The notes under the pieces were generated by a model. That model was not told the DNA's origin. It did no database searches and saw only the letters and a program-made list of their open reading frames with translations. Position numbers and translations under genes: made by a program. A stretch of 64,000 nucleotides of DNA from UBA6522 sp965237785. Lineage in GTDB: Bacteria > Pseudomonadota > Gammaproteobacteria > Steroidobacterales > Rariloculaceae. Location: contig OZ250159.1 of NCBI GenBank assembly GCA_965237785.1, positions 2,542,001-2,606,000 on the forward strand, read 5' to 3'. Positions 1-6,866 of the stretch are shown here, piece after piece; within the stretch, counting starts at the first letter, position 1; each line of letters opens with the position of its first letter.

Positions 1-563
1 GTGCCGGAGGCATCGCCGAGCGGTTGGGGTTACCGTCAGAGATTGTGGACGATCTGCGCTTGGCCGGGCGGCTCCATGATCTCGGCAAGGTGGACCGACG
101 CTTCCAGCTACAGTTGGTGGGCGGCGACCTGGTGAAACTGGAAATGCGGCGGGGAGAACCGCTGGCCAAGTCATTACCGCGCGCACGCAGGGTTTGGAAG
201 TACTACCCGGAGGGAATGCGGCACGAGGTGGCCAGCGTGGCAATGATCGAGTCCAATGGTGAGGTTCTCAGCCCCGCTCACGATAAGGATCTGGTCCTCC
301 ATCTGGTTGGAACCCACCACGGTTGGGGGCGTCCGCTGCCGCCGATCATTGAAGATCCGAATCCGCAGCAACTCTCCTACACGTTAGACGGGCACTTTAT
401 GGAAGCGAACTCTGACTTGGCGGAGAGTTCCTTGGCCCTCGACATGGCCGAGCGTTTCTGGCGCTTGGTCGAATACTACGGATACCACGGATTAGCTTGG
501 CTCGAAGCTATTCTGCGCTTGGCCGACCACCGGCAAAGCGAGGAGGAGGCAAAGCACGAATGA
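1..563 (+). CDS. cas3: Cas3 C-terminal part with HD nuclease domain (subtype I-G), cut by window edge
   Basis: The reading frame is open from base 3 and ends with TGA at 561-563, so only the last ~186 residues are present. The segment LAGRLHDLGKVDRRFQ is the HD-nuclease signature (paired His-Asp with a following Lys), and a later THHGWGRP stretch fits the distal metal-binding histidines. An HD domain at the C-terminus of Cas3 is the arrangement known for subtype I-G. Cas3 would unwind and degrade target DNA recruited by Cascade. Its stop overlaps the csb3 start (ATGA), so the two are translationally coupled. The helicase part lies outside the window, so whether the whole gene is intact cannot be judged. 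Confidence 0.85.
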   Translation, partial: AGGIAERLGLPSEIVDDLRLAGRLHDLGKVDRRFQLQLVGGDLVKLEMRRGEPLAKSLPRARRVWKYYPEGMRHEVASVAMIESNGEVLSPAHDKDLVLHLVGTHHGWGRPLPPIIEDPNPQQLSYTLDGHFMEANSDLAESSLALDMAERFWRLVEYYGYHGLAWLEAILRLADHRQSEEEAKHE

Positions 564-1483
564 ATGAAACTCATCTCGCCGCGCTTGAGGGCACGAACCC
601 ATTGGGCTTCCTGGCAGCCCTCGGCGTACAGGTAGCTTTCGCGAACGAAGACAAGCAACCGCGACTGTGGTGGAGTGACGACATCACACCACATGCAATC
701 ATGGATGAAGGGTTCACCGTTGACCGGATCGCGGATCGGGTATTAGAGGCGCTTAGTCATTGGCGGAACAGTTTGGCCGCCAATCCCAAACGGACGGACG
801 GGTCGAAAATGCCGAAAGGTGACGAGCTCAAACTGGTACCCGATGACATCAGAGCATATCTCAGCCAAGCAGCCCGGTGCGACTGGAGCGGCTATCTGGC
901 TACCGCCCTGGTGGCCGAAGGAAGCTTGGACGGACAAGGTGTAGCGAAGCCTTCCGATTTCTACTTTGCGGCGGGAAATCAGAAGTTTTTGGACATGGCT
1001 CGCAAGGTGCTGAGCGACGGTGTGCGCGAGGAAATCGTGACAGGTCTCACAGGTCCGTGGCGCTACGAAAGCAAACTCCCGTCTCTTGGATGGGACGTCA
1101 CCGATGATCGGGTCTACGCGCTTAGGGCTAATAATCCCGGGCCGGAAAAGAAACTGACCAATCCCGGTCCCGAAGCGCTGGCCGTTTTGGGATTGAGTCT
1201 GAATCCAGTCTTTGCTGGGCGAGACCGTACGCTTACGCAAGGATGTTCAGGAAAGTGGAAGTCCGGTTATTACTCTTGGCCGATCTGGTGCAAGCCAGCC
1301 TCGCCATTCGCCGTTAAATCACTACTAGCGCATGCCTACGATCACCCTACAACATCGAATCGCCACCGTTGGTACCGTTCATGGGGCATCTCCACTATCC
1401 TCCGGTCAGCTATCCGCCGGTCCGATCAAGGCGGTTATGGCACCTTTGGGCCAGCGGAGATTGTTTGGCAACAGGCATATTGA
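560..1483 (+). CDS. csb3: Csb3 (GSU0052-like) subtype I-G CRISPR protein
   Basis: This is a 307-residue protein starting at the ATG that overlaps the cas3 stop codon. It opens with ALEGTNPLGFLAALGVQ, the N-terminal signature shared by the Csb3/Csx17 group, and ends with SWGISTILRSAIRRSDQGGYG followed by a TFGPAE segment, which fits the conserved C-terminus. Position directly after cas3 matches the Geobacter-type order cas3-csb3-csb1-csb2. It is thought to be a Cascade component of I-G systems; the exact role is not established. Immediately downstream the expected csb1 is absent and inverted vapC debris begins at about 1489, so the last few residues may be altered by that junction. Confidence 0.8.
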   Translation: MNETHLAALEGTNPLGFLAALGVQVAFANEDKQPRLWWSDDITPHAIMDEGFTVDRIADRVLEALSHWRNSLAANPKRTDGSKMPKGDELKLVPDDIRAYLSQAARCDWSGYLATALVAEGSLDGQGVAKPSDFYFAAGNQKFLDMARKVLSDGVREEIVTGLTGPWRYESKLPSLGWDVTDDRVYALRANNPGPEKKLTNPGPEALAVLGLSLNPVFAGRDRTLTQGCSGKWKSGYYSWPIWCKPASPFAVKSLLAHAYDHPTTSNRHRWYRSWGISTILRSAIRRSDQGGYGTFGPAEIVWQQAY

Positions 1484-1488
1484 GTCGC

Positions 1489-1668
1489 AAATTGGACTCG
1501 ATCAATGCCAACGTAATGGAATCTGGGCGTTACCCGTAATACTTCGATCTCAATCAGATAAAGCACCGCGAAGGACTCACCCGACGAAAGTAGATATTCC
1601 TCAACCGCGAAGACGCTCGGCGTCGTGATAAACAACTCTATGACTGTCGAAGCGTCAATCACAAGCAT
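1489..1668 (-). pseudogene. vapC toxin remnant (N-terminal 60 residues)
   Basis: Read on the minus strand from 1668, the sequence starts MLVIDASTVIELFITTP and continues to about residue 60. It is clearly homologous to the intact VapC at 3407-3814 (MLVIDASAAVELVMATPTGF). After that it runs into unrelated sequence where csb3 ends. The PIN-domain Asp5 is kept, but the C-terminal acidic residues are gone, so no active toxin can be made. It marks the left breakpoint of the deletion that removed csb1. Confidence 0.7.
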
Positions 1669-1800
1669 CGCAGCGATATCTCGAATTGCCGCGACCACGC
1701 AACTCCCGAATGGCTTCGGCCGAGGTAATCTGAAGAGGTTCCCGCCGTCGCAGGCGTTCTCGCAACTCGTTCGGCGTAGGACGCCGAACATGCGATCTTT
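1655..1800 (-). pseudogene. RHH (FitA/VapB-type) antitoxin remnant, C-terminal half
   Basis: On the minus strand, in a frame not open from any start, the sequence reads TPNELRERLRRREPLQ, then ITSAEAIRELRGRG. This matches the C-terminal half of the intact antitoxin at 3832-4059 (MRELRERLRKREPVHL, VIRELRDRG). A four-base insertion just after the codons for KIA breaks the frame. Its TGA stop lies inside the start of the vapC remnant, so the original pair was translationally coupled. Confidence 0.6.
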
Positions 1801-1861
1801 TGCGCCGTGGACTTGAATCACCCCGCCCCATAGTGAGATATCTCTCGCAGAGAATCGTCGA

Positions 1862-2110
1862 ATGTCCAAAACCGCCAAGCTATTCTGGTCCGGTCGCTCC
1901 CAGGCTGTGCGTCTACCGAAGGAATTTCGGATGAAAGGCGACGAAGTGCGCATCCGCAAGCAGGGCGCCGCAGTGATACTGGAGCCTGTCGAGACCGATT
2001 GGGCATGGCTCGACGCCATCGCGGGCGAGTTCTCCGAGGACTTCTTCGCCACGGGACGCGAACAGCCGAAACTACCTTCTCAACCGGAACTTGATGGCGC
2101 ATTCGATTGA
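1862..2110 (+). CDS. vapB: VapB-type antitoxin (AbrB/SpoVT fold)
   Basis: An 82-residue protein with an AbrB/MazE-type swapped-hairpin DNA-binding N-terminus: KLFWSGRSQAVRLPKEFR followed by DEVRIRKQGAAVILEP. The C-terminal part (from about residue 50) would be the toxin-neutralising tail. Its stop overlaps the start of the adjacent vapC (GATTGATACG), the usual antitoxin-first, coupled arrangement. The antitoxin looks complete while its toxin is truncated, so this is an orphaned antitoxin. Confidence 0.75.
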   Translation: MSKTAKLFWSGRSQAVRLPKEFRMKGDEVRIRKQGAAVILEPVETDWAWLDAIAGEFSEDFFATGREQPKLPSQPELDGAFD

Positions 2111-2451
2111 TACGTTATTTTCTTGATACCAACGCCTGCATCGCTTTGCTCAATAAGACATCGCCGCCGCTGCTGGCGCGCGTGCGCCGCCACGCGCCGG
2201 CGGAAATCGCCATGCCGGCGCCCGTGGCGTACGAACTTTACTACGGCGCCTACAAGATCCGACAAGCAACCCGCAATCTCGCGCTACTCGACCGGATAGG
2301 ATTCGAGATCGTGCCGTCTTTCCCTCGACACGGCAGATTTGCAGGATCGGGGCTGGCTGCGCCCGCCTGGGGCTCGCGAATTCCTCTACGCACGAGAGGA
2401 GAGCGCAGCCGTTGGTTTAATTCCGCGCGTTCGTTCTCGCCGAGTACGTGA
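2107..2451 (+). pseudogene. vapC toxin truncated by fusion to csb2 debris
   Basis: The start MIRYFLDTNACIALLNK is the PIN-domain N-terminus with its first catalytic Asp (LDTNA). Residues to about 72 (LLDRIGFEIVPS) remain VapC-like and include the conserved YELYYGA segment. At about 2320 the homology stops. From there another frame reads as Csb2, while the vapC frame continues as meaningless sequence to 2451. The distal acidic residues of the PIN active site are lost, so the toxin is expected to be inactive. Confidence 0.7.
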
Positions 2452-3265
2452 GCATTCCGATTCCGACGCACCCACGGTCGCACGATTTCTCCTTGCTGGC
2501 CGTCCCCGCCCACGTGTCGAGGACACTGTAAAGATTGGGGAACTCATGCGACTCGCCGCGCTCTCAAAATTTGGTTGGCGGCAAGACAGCGTATCCGGTC
2601 GCCGAGTTCCGAAAGCTCCATGGCAGATTTCAGGTCGCGATGGCGACGGCAAACCGCTCCGGGACCCGTCGCACAGCCATGCTTTTTGGCTCCCGGAGGA
2701 CACGGACTCGGACGGGCTGATCGACCATATCTCCGTATTTATCGCGGGGGGGATCAACCGCGACATTCGTGGCAAGCTGGACCGTATCACACGCCTCTGG
2801 CTCGGTCCGAAGCGACGGGTAGAAGATGGCGAAACCTCGGTCGCAAACGCGAAGGAGTAGCGACTGGCTCTGGAGGGCTTTGGCAAGCCGCCCGATTTTA
2901 AGGGTCGTTCGCGCATCTTCGGACGTTCGACTCACTGGCGGAGCGCGACGCCATTCTTGGCAGCAGGTCACCTGAAGGACCGCGGGTATCCGGTAGAAAT
3001 TCGGCGCCTCGTCAAGAGGGTTGGAATGGATACGAGTTTTGGATTTGATGCAGCGGACATCAAGGTTTCGCCGCTGCCGGAAGTCTCGTCGGTGGGATCC
3101 GTTCGCAGGGTACTCCACTTCCATCGATTCCGGTCACGTGGACGTGAGGTGCGGCACGACCCCATTGGAGCTTTCCTTGAGATTATCTTCCCGGTACCTG
3201 TAGAAGGCCCCATCACGCTCGGGTATGGGAGTCACTTCGGCTTGGGACTTTTTTTCTGCGGTTGA
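2320..3265 (+). pseudogene. csb2: csb2 (Cas5-Cas6 fusion of subtype I-G), 5'-truncated and with in-frame amber stop
   Basis: From about 2320 one frame reads DLQDRGWLRPPGAREFLYAR, then PRVEDTVKIGELMRLAALSK, then HSHAFWLPEDTDSDGLIDHI, all characteristic of Csb2 (GSU0054 family). The frame hits TAG at 2858-2860. It then continues in exactly the same frame through FGRSTHWRSATPFLAAGH to the typical C-terminus GPITLGYGSHFGLGLFFCG, ending at 3265. The N-terminal part (the Cas5-like region) has been replaced by the truncated vapC. Csb2 normally supplies both the Cas5 function and pre-crRNA processing, so its loss should block interference unless another copy exists in the genome. Confidence 0.8.
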
Positions 3266-3406
3266 GGGCCATTGATTGGGTGAACGATTGGAACCGAACT
3301 TGACGTCACCTCAGGGTCCTGAACGGGCTTTGCGAACTGCTACCCAAGAAACGTGCCCGGAAGTTACTTATACGACGATAATTGCCCTGCTGATTTCTCC
3401 ACGCGA

Positions 3407-3814
3407 TTAAGTCACCGTCACCTTAAAAAGGTCGAAGGCGACATTGTGCCCTTTCGAACGAGCGAGCTTGCCGTCGCAAGTAATAATCGGCGCGTCGAGT
3501 AGCGCGGCAAGAGCCACGTATGCGGCGTCGTAGGCGGTCAGGTTATCCCTCAGGCGCCATATTTCGGAGCGCAGGAGTTCGTGCCCATAGCGGGTGATCG
3601 CCAAGCCTCCGAAGTCCTCCAAGGCTTGTTCGGCGCGTTCGCAACTCAGTAGGTTTGCACGGTGGAACCGGCGTACAGCGTGCAGCACCTCAATGTCGAT
3701 CAGGTGTGGCGCAGCCAAAAGCTCGCCTGATGAAAATAGACGTTCTTCGATTGCAAAGCCGGTAGGCGTTGCCATAACCAACTCGACGGCCGCCGATGCG
3801 TCGATTACGAGCAC
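3407..3814 (-). CDS. vapC: VapC-family PIN-domain toxin
   Basis: A 135-residue PIN-domain ribonuclease. The four acidic active-site positions are visible: Asp5 (VIDAS), Glu42 (DIEVLH), Asp96 (TAYDAAYVALA) and Asp114 (IITCDGKLA). VapC toxins cleave RNA, often tRNA or rRNA, and are held inactive by their cognate antitoxin. The gene starts 17 bases after the stop of the RHH antitoxin at 3832-4059 on the same strand, forming a normal antitoxin-toxin operon. It is the only complete VapC toxin in the cluster; related fragments lie at 1489-1668 and 2107-2451. Confidence 0.85.
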   Translation of the reverse strand: MLVIDASAAVELVMATPTGFAIEERLFSSGELLAAPHLIDIEVLHAVRRFHRANLLSCERAEQALEDFGGLAITRYGHELLRSEIWRLRDNLTAYDAAYVALAALLDAPIITCDGKLARSKGHNVAFDLFKVTVT

Positions 3815-3831
3815 GAGGGAGACTGCGCCGA

Positions 3832-4059
3832 CTAGCCGCGGTCACGCAATTCGCGAATAACCTGGGCTGCGGTTGGTCTGAGATGGACCGGTTCCCTCTT
3901 GCGCAGGCGCTCTCGTAGTTCGCGCATGGTTGGCCGTCGTGCGATCTTTTCCAACTCGGCCCGCAAAAAGTCGGACAACGTACATCCATCAATGGCTGCC
4001 TTTGCCTTCAAGGCTCCATGGATATCGTCCGGGACGTTTCGTACTTGTAGATTGGGCAT
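3832..4059 (-). CDS. vapB: Ribbon-helix-helix antitoxin (FitA/VapB type)
   Basis: A 75-residue protein, start chosen at the ATG at 4057-4059 because MPNLQVRNVPDDIHGALKAK is the classic FitA/VapB RHH N-terminus (beta strand then two helices, residues 1-45). The C-terminal segment, ARRPTMRELRERLRKREP, is the toxin-wrapping tail. It is encoded just upstream of vapC. Longer open frames upstream are not supported. Closely related tail fragments at 1655-1800 and 6769-6805 show that this family has been duplicated around the cas locus. Confidence 0.85.
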   Translation of the reverse strand: MPNLQVRNVPDDIHGALKAKAAIDGCTLSDFLRAELEKIARRPTMRELRERLRKREPVHLRPTAAQVIRELRDRG

Positions 4060-4143
4060 ACGGTTACCGTACTCGCATGCGATGTGCATGTCGACCCGCC
4101 CCAAGGTGGGCACATTGCATGGACTACGCACAGGAGAATAGCC

Positions 4144-4323
4144 ATGCCGGATAAACGTTGGATGGAAGCCATCGAGCAGTGGCGCAGGCTGTCGCCGGAA
4201 GAGCGCAGGCGCCGCCATCTGGACGCGATTCCCCGCCATGTGGCCAACTCCATGGCGATGGAGGTTGAGCCCGTCGACAAAGCCCGGATTCGGGAAATGC
4301 TCGCCCGCCACATTCGGTCGTGA
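4144..4323 (+). CDS. Small basic protein of unknown function (59 aa)
   Basis: The ATG at 4144 is preceded by ACAGGAGAATAGCC, a well-placed Shine-Dalgarno. The product is 59 residues, rich in Arg and Glu, with a predicted amphipathic helix (RWMEAIEQWRRLSPEERRRR) followed by HLDAIPRHVANSMAMEVEPV. It sits divergently from the antitoxin-toxin pair, about 85 bases from the antitoxin start. It ends inside a scrap of PD-(D/E)XK gene on the other strand, so its C-terminus may have been formed by that junction. I do not recognise a characterised family; its size and neighbourhood would fit an accessory or antitoxin-like protein, but that is inference. Confidence 0.55.
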   Translation: MPDKRWMEAIEQWRRLSPEERRRRHLDAIPRHVANSMAMEVEPVDKARIREMLARHIRS

Positions 4324-4445
4324 CCGCTGCTGTCCTCCACCGTCGTGTCGAGCCCGAGCGCGGCGAACCAGGGATAGAACACGCTGGCGTAGTATCCCTC
4401 GTAGTTGGCGATGTCGTCGTCGTTGCCGCATGTGCCCGCCATCAC
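4314..4445 (-). pseudogene. Internal fragment of a PD-(D/E)XK nuclease gene (copy 2)
   Basis: The minus strand encodes DIANYEGYYASVFYPWFAAL followed by GLDTTVEDSS. This is almost the same as DIANYEGYYASVFYSHFAAL then GLDIAVEDSS in the larger copy on the plus strand at 6450-6543. Homology begins and ends abruptly and there is no start or stop, so this is a scrap of about 40 codons of a duplicated gene in the opposite orientation. Confidence 0.75.
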
Positions 4446-4466
4446 GACGCACGCATTGGAGTTGCA

Positions 4467-5021
4467 TTATCGAGGCGAGTTGTCTCTTGGCGCCGCAAGC
4501 GATCGGATGCTGTCTTGCAAGCGTGGATTCAGACTGCACACATAATGCCGGAATTCCAGGCTTGCGTTGATTGCCATCAACAGCCCATCTTCAGACGAAT
4601 TCAATTCCTGGTTGGCATATGCGTCAAGCCAGCGCGCCACTTCCAACCATCGCCATAATCGGTAGCGACTCCTGGGGTCTGTGACTGGAGCCGGAAAGCC
4701 GCCTGGGCCTCTTGCGCCGGAAATCAGCAAGCGTACGCTTTCGCGTGTTCGCCCGGTTCGGGAGGCGATATCCGCCATGGAGACCAAGCCGGCATCGGCA
4801 ATCCGTATCACCTCCAGTCCCTGAACGCGCTCTATGTCCTTCACAGCGGCCAGCACGGCTTCGTCCAGGCTGTTTGCTTGCCGGTCGAAGACTACAAACT
4901 GAACGCCATCTGACCGGCCCACCGTTCCGTCATCGCAACCGCACTCAAAAAGGGAATTAATGACGTCGTCTTTCTGCATGTCGCGGCCTTCGACGATCAA
5001 TGTAAAGTGATGATTACTCAC
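4467..5021 (-). CDS. HTH protein partnered with HicA-like toxin (putative antitoxin)
   Basis: A 184-residue protein. The first ~75 residues resemble a small alpha-beta domain (HHFTLIVEGRDMQKDDVINS, FECGCDDGTVG). It is followed by a helix-turn-helix region (VSMADIASRTGRTRESVRLL) and a hydrophobic GGFPAP turn with RLWRWLEVARWL, as in MerR/Xre-like DNA-binding partners. It follows the HicA-like gene directly, stop and start abutting at 5022/5021. Pairs of this layout recur in bacterial genomes as putative toxin-antitoxin modules; the function has not been proved as far as I know. Confidence 0.6.
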   Translation of the reverse strand: MSNHHFTLIVEGRDMQKDDVINSLFECGCDDGTVGRSDGVQFVVFDRQANSLDEAVLAAVKDIERVQGLEVIRIADAGLVSMADIASRTGRTRESVRLLISGARGPGGFPAPVTDPRSRYRLWRWLEVARWLDAYANQELNSSEDGLLMAINASLEFRHYVCSLNPRLQDSIRSLAAPRDNSPR

Positions 5022-5270
5022 TCAGCCTTCCTCCGTATGCTCATTTCCATGCGAACATTTACGCACCGTGGCCAGCAACTGCTTCGCGTGATTACCCGGG
5101 CTGCGTGGCGTTGACCAGACCGAAACCTGGCAACCCGTTCGACTCGCTTCCTCACACCGCATCACGCCCCATCGATGGCCCGACGATGTGCGTGTAACTG
5201 TCCACCCTGCCGCTTCCGCCGCCGTCAGCGCAACCTCTACTTCCTTTTTTGGGTGCTTGGCGCGCGCCAT
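5022..5270 (-). CDS. HicA-like small protein (putative toxin)
   Basis: An 82-residue protein, start set at the ATG at 5268-5270 because MARAKHPKKEVEVALTAAEA is the conserved beginning of this family; the longer open frame upstream is unsupported. It contains GWTVTRTSSGHRWGVMRC, with a Gly-His pair like the catalytic His of HicA dsRNA-binding-fold toxins, and WSTPRSPGNHAKQLLATV near the end. It is the first gene of a two-gene unit with the HTH protein at 4467-5021. A toxin role is inferred from fold resemblance and gene pairing. Confidence 0.6.
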   Translation of the reverse strand: MARAKHPKKEVEVALTAAEAAGWTVTRTSSGHRWGVMRCEEASRTGCQVSVWSTPRSPGNHAKQLLATVRKCSHGNEHTEEG

Positions 5271-5524
5271 GTTGACACGATACAACAGATTTGGTTTCGC
5301 TGTCGATTGTCTGTATCGGCACGAAGAAAATCGGGCAGAATCCAAGGCTCGGTATCTCGCACGCTCCCCGGACGCTGACACGATACGAAATCGACTTGCT
5401 GCGGCAATGCGGCAAGGAGGTGGCCAAGGTCACACGCGGAGTCCTCGCGAGCAGCGAGAACATATCAAAAGACTGAAGTCCCCAGATCGCGCAGCGATTT
5501 CCCGCGTGACGCCCGGTGACGGGC

Positions 5525-5630
5525 CTATGCGCGCTCGACGTCGAAACCGGCGAGATTCCGCGCCTTCCGGCTGAACTCGATCCCGATCAGCCAGACCGGA
5601 CGGTTCGAGCCGCGATACTTGTCTGCGTTG
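5525..5630 (-). pseudogene. Inverted C-terminal fragment of a PD-(D/E)XK gene (copy 3)
   Basis: The minus strand reads ADKYRGSNRPVWLIGIEFSR then KARNLAGFDVERA and a stop. This matches ADKYRGLGQPIHLVAVEFSK then AARNLAAFTVERG-stop at the end of the plus-strand copy (6670-6769). It abuts the plus-strand copy at about 5620-5630, exactly where that copy loses its N-terminus. The junction therefore looks like an inversion or recombination between two members of the same family. Confidence 0.75.
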
Positions 5631-6769
5631 CACGAGCAGACCGGCCGGCGCGTTGTGGTGTTGGTGGACGAATACGACAAGCCGATTCTGGACGCGCTGA
5701 ACACACCGGAAGTTGCCGGCGCCAACCGCGACTTTCTGGGCGGCCTCTACGCGGTCGTCAAGGACAGCGACGCACACATCCGGTTCAGTTTCATCGCCGG
5801 GGTGAGCAAGTTTTCCAAGGCCAGCCTGTTCTCAGGTCTCAACAACCTCAAGGACATCACCCTGGACCCGCGCTACGCAACCATTTGCGGCTACACGGAG
5901 GAGGACTTGGACGCGGTGTTCGCGCCGGAACTCACAGGCCTCGACCGGAACGAGATTCGCGGCTGGTACAACGGATACGGTTGGCGGGGCGATACGAAAG
6001 TCTATAACCCCTTCGACATCCTGCTGCTGTTCGACAACCGCGAGTATGGCGCTTGGTGGTTTGAAACCGGCACACCATCGTTTCTGGTCGAAACGTTGCT
6101 TGAACGTCGCGTCGGCACCATCGGTCTTGAAGCCATGGCCGGCAGCGGCGTTCTGCTGTCTTCCTTCGATGTGGGCGACATGGCGACGGAGGCGCTGTTG
6201 TTCCAGACTGGCTACCTCACGATCACCGGCGAGGAGAATCTCGGCGGAAAGATCCTCTATCGGCTGGGGTATCCCAACCGGGAAGTGCGGCAGAGCCTGA
6301 ACGAGCGCCTGTTGCGCGCCCTGACGCCGCGCTCGTCGGGGCAGGGGGGCACGACATCCAACTGTACGAGTTGCTGCGGGCCGACGACTTCGCCGGGCTC
6401 AGAAGGTTTTTCGAGGCGTTCTTCGCCAGCATTCTGTACGAATGGCACATGAACAACGACATCGCCAACTACGAGGGTTACTACGCAAGTGTGTTCTACT
6501 CGCACTTTGCGGCGCTGGGGCTGGACATCGCCGTGGAAGACAGCAGCAGCCGTGGGCGGTTGGATATGGCAGTGCGCTTCAACGGCAGCGTGTACCTATT
6601 CGAGTTCAAGGTGGTCGAGACGGCCTCCGAGGCGGCTGCGATAGCGCAATTGAAGCACAAGCGCTACGCGGACAAGTATCGCGGCTTGGGCCAGCCAATC
6701 CATCTGGTCGCCGTGGAGTTCAGCAAGGCCGCTCGCAACTTGGCCGCGTTCACGGTCGAGCGAGGTTGA
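5619..6769 (+). pseudogene. AAA-ATPase-like / PD-(D/E)XK nuclease-like gene, 5'-truncated and frameshifted
   Basis: The first part reads LHEQTGRRVVVLVDEYDKPI, the Walker-B-like DEYDKP motif of the AAA-ATPase_like family, and continues through GYTEEDLDAVF and FNGYGW-like elements (WYNGYGWRGDTKVYNP). Near 6340-6350, at a run of six Gs, the frame shifts. The second frame carries the C-terminal nuclease-like domain: YELLRADDFAGL, DIANYEGYYASVF, RLDMAVRFNGSVYLFEFKVV (the D...EFK PD-(D/E)XK core) and the tail ending at 6769. The N-terminal nucleotide-binding segment is missing. Related proteins are common multi-copy genes of unclear function. Confidence 0.75.
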
Positions 6770-6805
6770 ACGGCGTAGGACGCCGTGCGATCTTGTCCAC
6801 CTTGG
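6769..6805 (-). pseudogene. Antitoxin scrap (KIARRPTP segment)
   Basis: The minus strand encodes VDKIARRPTPFN. This matches the EKIARRPTMRE centre of the intact RHH antitoxin and, at DNA level, the related scrap at 1760-1800 (both contain GGCGTCCTACGCCG on the minus strand). Only about 12 codons remain between the PD-(D/E)XK gene and cas4-cas1. It shows that vapBC-type DNA reached the edge of the adaptation genes. Confidence 0.45.
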
Positions 6806-6866
6806 ACTTGACTTGCCGTGCGTCGCGGATGGCGGCACGCTTCGGCCATTCACGGAGGACATTCTC

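Noticed and set aside
3262..3280. GGGCC-ATTGA similarity to the end of the CRISPR repeat downstream of csb2, as a possible CreA-like antitoxin RNA
   Set aside because: Only about 10 bases match with a 2-base gap, and there is no promoter or second half of the repeat. Chance is likely in GC-rich DNA.
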